From Siphonodentalium dalli (taxonomy: Eukaryota; Mollusca; Scaphopoda; Gadilida; Siphonodentaliidae), in contig CP136064.1 in assembly GCA_032622095.1 (NCBI GenBank), positions 189,831,794-189,895,793 on the forward strand: 64,000 nt of DNA, in the 5' to 3' direction. Every line of letters begins with the position of its first letter. Within the stretch, counting starts at the first letter, position 1. Positions 44,996-54,707 of the stretch are shown in pieces. Below the pieces are notes generated by a model. It was not told the DNA's origin. It did no database searches and was given only the letters and a program-made list of their open reading frames with translations. Both the position numbers and the translations under genes were made by a program.

Positions 44996-46007
44996 CTAAG
45001 TATATACCTTTTATACACACCCATCAAGATGTATGGAGATAAATTTACTGAGTTACAAGACCTCAAAAATGGCATTTCGTCACGCGACCCCATGTCACAA
45101 AGCCAAATTTGACCAAGTCCATGTTATGGAACGCACATTTCATCGGCATATTTTTTCTCATTCTTTACCATAAATGGATGAAAAATTTGATTTATGTGCT
45201 CAAACCGGTAGGTTAACCACTTAATTAGTGAAAAAACACAAAATTATTATGTATTTTAACAAATAATTGATCCTAAAATCTGCTTTTTAGCTTATTTTGA
45301 AAATACGCCGAAAATGGGGGCTCCGAAATCTGAAAAACGACCATTTTTTTGGTACCGAAATGTCCATAACTCAAAAAATATTTGACGAATATTACAACGG
45401 TTTACGGTTCTGTGACCAGCATGGTGAGTTCTACAAAATAAGCTCAAAATTGAAAAAGATTAGTCCAATTTGAAATGTTCATGAACATCCCTAACCTAAG
45501 CAATGTGACAAAATCGCAAATATTTTGGGTCATTAATTCTATATTTTTTTTTAAACGGACACCTAAATCAAGGGCCAACAAGTGAGATTTTGATCAGAAC
45601 ATATCTTACTATCATATTAAGCAATAAAACCTTTGCCCCCCTTGGGGTGCAGCCAAAATTTTATTTATGCATTTTCACAGTTCTATCTCATGAACTATAT
45701 ATAAACATATCTATAAAGATAGGACGGTATAGTATTGCGGTTTTGCTAGAAATTGTGTCCCAGCCGGTTTATTGTAATCAATGTTCCTTACTATAGCTTC
45801 TAGTATTCTAGAAATACATCCACCGAAACTATATATGTCATTTACATATAACATATATAGCCATCTATACGGCGAATTAGCCTGTATATGTGTGTGTGAA
45901 TGAACACCACCTGGACCAGGCCGGTCTGGACCCGCCCGGACCGCCCTTGTTGTGTCTAGGTTGATATTAGTCATGTCGCCTTCGTGCCACTAGGAAGTCC
46001 TGACATA
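44996..46007. other. No recognised feature
   Basis: Unassigned AT-rich sequence. Short frames at 45590-45796 and 45711-45974 have no motif. Confidence 0.35.
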
Positions 46008-46680
46008 TGTAGCGGAACTATACCGTCGACTATACATTCGTAAAGAAACAAGGGCGAGACCACCAAAGCCTGACAATTAACACTCGAAATGCAGCCATCG
46101 GTCGAATGTGTTTCCCGCGAATGAAGCTAATATTCCGATACATATATGAGTTCTTAGCGATCGGTGTACAAATACGTGCGTGCCATGTTATTGCAGCACA
46201 ATATTGCAATACTGGCAAGTTAGGGGTTAATATAGCGGAACTTCTGTGTGGGTGGCCACGACCCCCGTCCGTATATACGTGGATGGGTTTTCACGAGACC
46301 CCCGCAATATTCAGGCGACTAAAATCACCACTATATAGACACCACAGGTATTCGACGATGGCGACATTTCGGGGGGTTAATTTCCAGGTTTGTGTGCGAT
46401 TCACCATTGTTTCTTCGCGAATGTAGTCGACGGTAGTTCCGCTACATATATGTGTGGAGTTCTTAGCGGGTTGGGGGCGACGTGGGGATCCGGTCTGCGT
46501 GTCGTGTTTTTGCAGGCACAATATTGCATATCTGGCACAAGGTAGGGGTTAATATCCCCAATTATGTGCGGCCTGGGTCGTGCGTAATGGGTTTTCATGA
46601 GACCCCCGCATTGTCATAGCCGCTAAAACCGTCCAACATAGAGAGCACCACATGCAGGGGCAATCCTGGCGTATGTAGTC
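46008..46680. repeat. Foldback plus diverged direct repeat of about 310 bp
   Basis: TGTAGCGGAACTATACCGTC at about 46013 is the near-complement of about 46408-46446 (GAATGTAGTCGACGGTAGTTCCGCTACA). In addition, two direct units share TTCTTAGCG, GCACAATATTGCA, TAGGGGTTAATAT and GGGTTTTCA(C/T)GAGACCCCCGCA, offset by about 303-321 bp. The frames over it are short and shifted by the repeat. Confidence 0.6.
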
Positions 46681-46794
46681 ACACCGGCTTTGATGTGAGC
46701 ATATTCGGCAGTCTCGTATAGTGCGGACAATGTGAATTATAGAGGTAAATGGCAACCATTCTTCAGGCAGTTATGAAATCGAAAGGGAGAAAAT

Positions 46795-46995
46795 CAACCA
46801 ATACTTCTGAGAATGACATTACGACAATGGCATGTAGCCTATATAGTGTGCAGACAGAAAAAATGTACACCATTAGCTTTATGCGTCAAATTCTTACACC
46901 CTGTTTGATCTAACAACATGATTTCTGCTTGATTTTGCACACTAATTGACATGGAATGTGAAATATACGGAATATTCTGGAGACAACAAACCGTT
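46795..46995. repeat. Dispersed repeat shared with 39415-39615
   Basis: See 39415-39615. Same order of blocks, same orientation. Confidence 0.65.
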
Positions 46996-47556
46996 TTACA
47001 TGTCTCTGTGAGTACAATGAGATACACTTACATTCCCCAGCTTTATTACTTGGCTCGAGTTTTTGATTTTGACGCACGATGTTTCAGCAAATCCAACACC
47101 ATGAGATTTAATGACGGAAAGATCCAGGAAGGAAATTAACGTCAATATCACACAGCAAGATTGTCTGGGATGACCTTCACATCCCAAGTGCTTCATATAC
47201 CCGGTAATCTATTTATGTTACCTAGAAAGAGACCATTCACCAATAGCACACGCGACGGTTGAGCTGTGGTCCGATAGTTACTGAAGAGATTTACACCGTA
47301 CCAACGGATGGAATTCTGCGATATTCGTTTGAGATTTGGAACTGCCCCAACTCGATCGTTTGCCGAGTGGGGTAAGTGCTGGTCCCTGCTGCGACTGCGG
47401 GCGTTATGGTCTAAGATTTCATTAAGTTAACTGGAGATGTATAAGTTATAGGTACATCATAGCGGATGTGGACGGCGTGATTAAGACAACGCGGGCGTAC
47501 TTAGAAATCGGGTTTTACTTACATGGATTTCATCTGATAAACAGGTGATTCATAAT
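46996..47556. other. No recognised feature
   Basis: Nothing identifiable. Confidence 0.35.
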
Positions 47557-47672
47557 CACCGCAAGAGCAAGTTCATTCACTGGTTTACACAGGTAGTTTG
47601 ATAACACGAGTTGACTGTTGAAGGATTGGTCGTATGCATGTTATGCACTAATCGTTGCATCATTTCTGTCTG
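47557..47672 (+). repeat. Dispersed repeat shared with 50135-50255
   Basis: Shared blocks: AGTTCATTCAC, ACACAGGTA, TTTGATAA, GGTCG(T/C)ATGCATGT, TTATGCAC(T/C)AA and CGTTGCAT. The second copy is about equally diverged. Confidence 0.6.
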
Positions 47673-47833
47673 AGATAATTTAACCCTTTACCCAACAAAC
47701 CGGCCAAAACCGGCCAAATAAAGCTTCAACAGCCTAAAATATCTTCGGTCTGTCTCAATAGAACCATACAAATATGGATATCATTGGAACCGGCTCCTTG
47801 ACCACATTGTGATAGTTACAGTTATGCCCTGTG

Positions 47834-47900
47834 CCAATGCATTCTCTTATATATGCGAGTCGACCATAGGTCGCCTCGCATATATAAGAGAATGCATTGG
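47834..47900 (+). repeat. 67-bp hairpin module, copy D
   Basis: Same 67 bases as copy A. Confidence 0.92.
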
Positions 47901-47981
47901 CCTAAAAAAAATCTTTTTTTAACACTTTTTACCATTTTTTCTTACATTCTTTAACAATTTTATAATTTTTAATGTGTTAAG

Positions 47982-48048
47982 CCAATGCATTCTCTTATAT
48001 ATGCGAGGCGACCTATGGTCGACTCGCATATATAAGAGAATGCATTGG
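47982..48048 (-). repeat. 67-bp hairpin module, copy E
   Basis: Reverse orientation, same as copy C. Confidence 0.92.
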
Positions 48049-48079
48049 CACAGGGCCGTTCTGTTGGGTAAAGGGTTAA

Positions 48080-49440
48080 CCGCGAAGAAAACCCAGGTGT
48101 GTAGCGATAGGTGGCATGAGGTGGTTGTCTCACCTCATCAATTGGGAACGCGTGGGTTAAAAGACCGCGAAATCAGGGACCAGCCTATAGAGTTTTCAAA
48201 TTGGGAGAAGTCACTTCTCCTTGTTTTGGTTATTAGGGAGAAGTGGGCTGTTATTATAGGGAGAGGAACAATGACTGAAGTTCAATTGACACCCAAACAC
48301 CACCCTTCTTTTGAAACCAATATAAGTATATATTATGCAACGCAAGAGCCCATGCATTTATAAAACCATTATAGTGAGTAAGAACACCATTATATTCAGA
48401 GATATACTTTAAATATGTTGTTGGGACATAGGCATACTGCCACATGAGAGAGAAGTCACCTGGGACAAACATACTAGATAGAAGTCTCTGCTGGAGATGT
48501 GGCACATTTAGGGAGAAGATGTCTCCCAAGTCGCCCTCTATATGGGCTGGTCCCTGCGCAAAAGATATCAAGAATAAACGAGTAGGCTTTCAACGTGGTA
48601 CACACGAACTCAGTCGATCGGATTTACAACTCTATATTGTATCTCACGTGACTTTGTTATTGAAATCAAGCTTTCCGATTGGTTGGCTACTCGACTCTAT
48701 TAGTCGTAGTTGTATACTACGCCTTCAAGTCTCTCCCATCGTGCACTTTGCATATGTAGTTTTGACTACTAAAAATAGTAACGAACACTACATCAAACTT
48801 TGTTCCGAAACTACTTGTTATTTCGCCGCTGATCCAAATTAAAGCTTCAGTAAGGCGAACATCAATTGTCTGAACTTAGTAAAAGTTGAAAATAGTAGTT
48901 TCCTACTGCTAAATCAAAATTACAAAGGTTTTCTCTGGAGTCCCGTTACGTTTCCTAAGTTCGCGATACCCCATTCCTATACCGGTAACACTAAAACGTG
49001 TGATCGGTTGCCGTACCCGAACAACTAATAAAATGAACCGAGAATACAATTTGCCGATTACAGCTTGTTTTAGCAGTCTCTTGTAAATAAATAATACCCC
49101 TATGCTGTATACTAAGCGTTGAAAAAACAAGCTACTGCAGATTTTCATGGCCCAATAACACCAATCATACGTTCATGTTTCCGGAGTTGGGTACACTTTT
49201 TTTTGTAGCCGTAAATTCTTTGCTTCCGATCAGTCACGTGACCGCTCGGTTCGAAAATAATCAATAATTTCGCGGCTCAATTATTCTGATAGTTCCGTGT
49301 ACAAGAGCGACTTATACTAATAAATGACCAAACTTAATACATTCTTCGTTCATCCGGGCACCAATTAAGAGTGGGTAAGTGGTTGAAATGTGTTGACGTT
49401 GGTCTAAATGTTCTTGAGTTTGGTCACTGGTCACCACAGG
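48080..49440. other. No supported gene; overlapping frames of 105-132 codons
   Basis: Frames overlap on both strands (48254-48571 minus, 48444-48842 plus). Neither shows a domain I know. The plus frame contains CWRCG near its start, and the minus frame is rich in aromatic residues. Both are too weak to call without a search. Confidence 0.3.
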
Positions 49441-49750
49441 TACAACAAAAAAATTAATTTAAAAAAACAAACAAACCTGAACAAAGGGGAATTTAAAAAA
49501 AACAAGTTTTTTTTAAAACAGGAAAACAAACATGAAAAATAAACAAACAATAAATAAACATTTACAACAAATAAAAATAATTAAAAAAAAAAAAAATAAT
49601 AATTAAAAAAAACAACAAACAGGCAGCCAAAGTTTTAAAAAAAACAGGAAAACAAACATTGAAAAAAAATAAAAAATTACAAAGAATTAATTTAAAACAA
49701 AAAAAAACAAACAAACCTGAACAAAGAGGAATTTAAAAAAAAAAAAATGG
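49441..49750. repeat. A-rich simple sequence with a repeated CAAACAAACCTGAACAAAG block
   Basis: The block occurs at about 49467 and 49708, embedded in long A runs and AAC/AAAT repeats. It may be expanded poly(A) tails or simple satellite. Confidence 0.75.
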
Positions 49751-49806
49751 TGTTTGCCCACTGGTTTGCCTTTAATTTCTGCATTTGTTCGATACAATAT
49801 CATAAT

Positions 49807-49938
49807 TAGAGCATGACTTGTCGTGAAATACGCCGATATAGTGCATAGTGCGGTTGTGTAGTTCACTCCGCTTCGCGTCGTGAACTACACAACCTCACTA
49901 TGCACTATATCGGCGTATTTCACTCCAAGCCATGCTCT
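49807..49938. repeat. Foldback hairpin with arms of about 58 bp
   Basis: The left arm (AGAGCATGACTTG ... GTGTAGTTCAC) and right arm (GTGAACTACACA ... CATGCTCT) are almost perfect complements. The 14-base loop is TCCGCTTCGCGTC. Strong candidate MITE or hairpin-RNA source. Confidence 0.88.
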
Positions 49939-50134
49939 ATTTATTAAATATATCAGTCAATTCGTGGTCGTATATTGAAAACCCCACATTTGAATTCTAC
50001 AGATTCTTCATAATTATCGAGACTATATGTTCTCTAAACTTGAATAAGTAATGCGTTATATTGATATACTATATAGAGTCTTATGAATAAAAATGTCAAC
50101 ATCTACACGGCAAACTGTACTGTACATGTTTCCG

Positions 50135-50255
50135 GTGTTAGTTCATTCACCGGGTCACACAGGTATTTTGATAATATGAATGGACTGATAAGGGATGGTC
50201 GCATGCATGTTTAATATTTGTTATGCACCAACCGTTGCATTTTTCCTATATCTGA
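50135..50255 (+). repeat. Dispersed repeat shared with 47557-47672
   Basis: See 47557-47672. Confidence 0.6.
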
Positions 50256-52211
50256 GTTAAAAGTGCGACAATTCCAAAGACAAGCCAATTTATGGTACAC
50301 ACGAACGCAATACAGTTTTACCAAAGTTACTATATAGTTAGAAAATTCTTCGATCACATAATTAAATTCTTCGCTTAGAAAATGTGGCAAGAATGTTGGA
50401 GAAAACTGTTGATTATTTCGGCATGGGGTATGCACGTGCATTGGGAATATAATTTGTCATATATTCAAATAGCTGTATAACTTGCATCACCTATACCTAT
50501 ACAAGAAAATACCTCGTTGTTTTCTGTTCATATTTCAAACCCCGCCATTTGCATTTCAACATGAGACCACGTGATTACCAACCGTGTTTTAATATAGGTG
50601 GCACAAAGTAAGCCTGTTCGTTTATTTAACCAACGATAAAGTTACATATAATGGCTGAACACGCATAAGCCAAGATGGAACTAGACCACAAGATGAGGAA
50701 CGGATTCTGTGTTGTGTTGAGGTAAATCTTATTTTATCTTGATCAGTTAATAAACCATGTTTGTCAAGTTCAAACTGTATGGATATAAGAATTCTAGCCT
50801 GTGTACTGTCATGTGGTCGATTTACCCCAGCGATGCATTTCAAAGTGTCTGGACAACGACCTGAGGACAAAGCCGCAAACGGCAACATCGTCCCCAATAC
50901 GTAATTTGGTCAGGAGTCTTATGACTCAGAGAGCGATAATCCAGCTATTGTTTGGCAAGCACCATGAGACAATACACAAAAAAGATTAACTCGATTATTG
51001 TGTTTTTTGTTGCTTTCGCCGACAGATGGTATAATGGCATAGCGGAAGAAATACAACCATCTCCACTGACAAGACAATGATAGTTTTTCAGAAAGATAAT
51101 CAGCAATATATGACCCCGATATTTCCGGTTGTTTGCTGGCAAACAGGTTGGATAATCAATTAGCGATTAGAACAATAAAATAGACTTCATATCTGCGAGT
51201 TAATATTGATTGGGTTTTCAGGTCTGGCATCTTGTTTTTATTAATCGTAGAGGGCAACCACGTGTAACCGACTCGCGTAATAATCTGTGCAGCGAGAAGT
51301 ATAGTTGAAGACCAGATAATCTCTTGGAAGCGCTCCAGGCTCCAGAAGAGTTATCCTGTGAAAGAAGTTTATGGGTAATCATAACCCTCTTGCAGATAGT
51401 CCGGTACTCGTATATATGTATGTAATCGGCGGGTTCATGAATCATGATGACACCCAGTCATGTTTTGGTTTTTCATCGTTTCAGTAGCTATGTCACATCA
51501 TCACAATTTCCACTGTGTGTGGACGGAAGTGAACGCTGGTTTGCGGTAAACTGTTGCAAACTAAAGCCGTTCACCTCAGATTTAGTACGGTACGTATTTT
51601 GTCATGTTTTCCCCAACTGTGTAACAATACCAGCCCTGGTGCCAACCTGCCTCGATGAGAGCTGTGTTCGTACTAATTTGGTTTCATTGTCGTTTCTTGT
51701 TCTCTCGTAATTGAATATTGAATCTCCCATTTTCGTGCTAAAGACACGACACGTTTGCGATCAAAAGCACATTTCCCAAACTATACGATGTCGTATTTAA
51801 TAACAGGGACGTGACTTGGGTGCCCTAATATCCTATTGAAAGTCACCCGGGGCGTTTGGACCATGTTTCCTGTGATTTTCGATATTCGAGCCCGATTTCA
51901 AATCGTGGTGCTAAACAAAAATTGGGCCTGGTAAAGTATGTATGACCCGATAAGATCAGAAATGAGGTATGACTTTGCGCTAAGGTAGAGATTGCCATTT
52001 TGTTTTGAAATTCAGCAGCAACTGCACACCGAGCACGGGACGTACAACTACCATGAGTGTGATGCGGCACGGTATCGCATTCGCATTAAGAGTTTGAATA
52101 ATCGGATAATACACAGACATCACAAGGAACTCAAAAGAGCACCCAAAACATAAGCGGAACATGTATAGCATAAACCTATATTTTAGAAACGCTCTAATAT
52201 TTTAGAAACGT
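50256..52211. other. About 2 kb without recognisable features
   Basis: Frames of 60-91 codons on both strands lack domains. No repeat structure was seen. Confidence 0.35.
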
Positions 52212-52246
52212 TCTCATACTCACTAACGGAGTTAGTGAGTATGAGA
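52212..52246. repeat. Perfect 16-bp stem hairpin
   Basis: TCTCATACTCACTAAC (52212-52227), loop GGA, then the exact complement (52231-52246). AAACG(T/C)TCT copies flank it, linking it to the AAACGCTCTTTAT motif family. Confidence 0.88.
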
Positions 52247-53259
52247 ATAATGAACGCTCTTATGAGATCTAATGTATCGACTTGTCCCATCCAACATTAC
52301 GCCATAACACTTACTATTGTACGCCCTATATTGTTTCGACAATTGCGATGTCGAACCTATGAGCGCATTCGTGACAGCTTTCAATTGTCAGCTATGCCAT
52401 ATTTACCATGTTTCGACTCTGCGGGCTCACACAGGCTCGGACAATAACATGTTATAAAAAGCGGTTATGCTTTTTTGTTTACAAATAGCGGTACCTATAT
52501 TCGTCCGGTGACAGGAATAATATAAGTTCAGGAAATGTGTACTAATACAGCGAACGCCAAGTCGAAGAAGCATTTCAAGCAAAGGGGTCCAGGGTATTTA
52601 TTTTTTATTTTTATTATATATTACAAGAAGGGTCTCATTTAGATTTTGAATGAAGTCACATCAATTCAGGTAAAATGGCTCCAAACACTCTTTTCAATAC
52701 ACATAATTTGATGATAGCATGTACTGTATAATCCCTTCCTTAGACAGTATTCTTCATAATTGATATGCATAACATACGATATGATGAAAAAGGTGGCAAT
52801 GGAAACAATATTGGCAAGGCGACACGTTCACAAACTTGTTTTCAGACTCGAATCTCTGAATATCAACTCAACAGAGTGACCGGATTCGTCATGTCCGGTT
52901 TAAACGCGGTTTACGGAAACATCTAGGCTTAAACCTGTCGTTTAACAGTTAAACCCCGGGCAACAATGTCTATACAAGTGATGCGTTCGTCATCTCTGGG
53001 TTAAGTCCAGTCAGACCAATTAATTAGCAGTAGCATCTCAATATCATCGAGCTAAATAATCGTACATCCCTAATGCGGACAGCCGCGTTCTACCGACAGC
53101 GAAAATCGATAATTACGACAAGCAGAACTTTTTTATTGGAAATTTATTAGCGAGAAACGCTCACACATGTAATGTAGGAGGGATAAGCTTTTTGTGAATT
53201 GCGGTATTTTGTTTTGCGTTTTATAACCTAAACTGGCATATAAACGATATCATTATCTA
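52247..53259. other. No gene; GATTCGTCAT repeat near 52882-53005
   Basis: A degenerate copy of the repeat noted near 4531 and 4868 is present. Otherwise nothing recognised. Confidence 0.4.
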
Positions 53260-54041
53260 TCTATTATATATTTTATAAGATCTGTTTGTTTGTTTGTGTG
53301 TAATCGATGAACTCGAAAACGGCCGACCCGATTTCGATGAAACTTGGTATGTGGGGGTATTTTCGGCCGGGGAGTGACATAGGCATATTAATTTTCAGAT
53401 CCGTGGTCAAATTTTCACGTGCCGAGGTCAAATCTGTTTTTACGCTGTGTTACGGGACTTTCATTTGAGTTCGGTGCTTACAAATCGATTCGAAACAGCG
53501 CGAATAATAAAATGCCAGTCATAATAATGACACTGTGAGAATCTTTCGTGTTTCCTCTTTCCAACAATATATAATGAGTATGTATCCGTTTTAGTTATCT
53601 GCCTCAATTATCAAGAAGAAGTGGTACTATCTTCCATCAGGATAAAAACAATGCGTAACTTCTATGACGTCGTTAGAGGTCATAACGTTAGATCACGTTA
53701 ACGCTTAACCGGCCGATGCATTTGACTGTTTCAGACGTCATGGTGATATCTCGGGCACCGATGATAATTTATCTTTACGTTGAAACTTGATAATTAATGA
53801 GCGTGTGTATATGAGGCGCGTTTATATACTTGAGTGGAAATCAAATCGGGTTAAACTGGCGGATTTTTACGGACGAAATTTGATGCATAAGGTATCTCGG
53901 TATTCGCTGGGCCGATTTCCCGGTATCCGCTGGGCCGATTTCCACCATTTTTGGGGTGTTGGTGTTTTACCCCACCTGACCTTGACCTTCAAAGTGGTCA
54001 ATTCAAGGTCAAAGCCCGGACGAAGTCGGGTCACCTTCTAG
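53260..54041 (+). mobile_element. Helitron-like unit H4 (plus), internally diverged
   Basis: Starts A|TCTATTATATATTTTATAAG and ends with CCCGGACgaaGTCGGG and CTAG at 54038-54041, followed by T. The first 140 bases and last 200 bases match H1-H3. The middle (about 53400-53830) is unrelated, either captured host DNA or a nested insertion. Confidence 0.62.
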
Positions 54042-54096
54042 TACTATATATTTTGAGACTTCCGTATATATATACAACGTCGGGCTCATCGGCTAG
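54042..54096 (+). mobile_element. Short Helitron-like 3' end
   Basis: It begins with an ACTATATATTTTGAGAC 5'-like piece and ends ACGTCGGGCTCATCGGCTAG, matching the H0 terminus. This is a 55-bp remnant trapped between H4 and H5. Confidence 0.55.
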
Positions 54097-54707
54097 TCTA
54101 TTATATATTTTGGGAAATCTGTGTGTCTGTCTGTCTGTGTGTTCGCGATGGACTCGAAAACGGCCGAGCCGATTTCGATGAAACTTGTATGTGGGGATAC
54201 TTTCGGCCGGGGAGTGGCATGGGCATATTAATTTGCCTGTGCGACGTGACCTTGACATTGAAATCGGGTAATTTCAAGGTCGAACGCCGAGTATCACGGG
54301 ATTTCGATGAAAATTAGTGTCTAGGGATACTTTCGTATGGGGAGTGTCGTAAGCATATTCGTTTGCCCGTGCGACGTGACATTGACCTTGAAATCGGGTC
54401 AATTCAAGGTCAAATCGCGAATTTTGCTGGGATTTCGACGAAATTTGATACGTGCATGGGTTTACTTTTGTCCACTGAGTGTTTTGGACGGGTCGAGTCT
54501 TGACCCCGACCTGACCTTGACCTTCAAAATGATCAATTCGAGGTCAAATCGGGTAAAACCGGATGGATCTCGACGGGTACTTTTGTCCGGGTAGTGTTTT
54601 GGACCACCTGACCTTGACCTTCAAAATGGACAATTCAAGGTCAAATCGCGCAATTCGCCAAAAAGCAGAGGGGAAACAGCCCGGACGAAGTCGGGTCCAC
54701 CTGCTAG
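54097..54707 (+). mobile_element. Helitron-like unit H5 (plus)
   Basis: TC start after CTAG, CTGTCTG tract, TTCGCGATGGACTC, and modules as in H1-H3. The end hairpin is CCCGGACgaaGTCGGG with CTAG at 54704-54707, followed by T. It contains multiple TCAAGGTCA/TGACCTTGA sites. Non-coding. Confidence 0.7.

Larger units (their letters stand above)
47680..48079. mobile_element. piggyBac-like MITE with two 67-bp hairpins, second copy
   Basis: TTAA at 47680-47683 and 48076-48079. Ends are CCCTTTACCCAACA and CTGTTGGGTAAAGGG. It is close to 25245-25609 across its length, with about 30 extra bases (CATTCTTTAACAATTTTATA...) in the centre. Hairpin modules are at 47834-47900 and 47982-48048. There is no transposase. 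Confidence 0.83.

Noticed and set aside
48254-48842. Overlapping 105-codon minus and 132-codon plus frames
   Set aside because: They overlap on opposite strands and neither matches a family I recognise. They could be revisited with a protein search, but there is no support from sequence alone.
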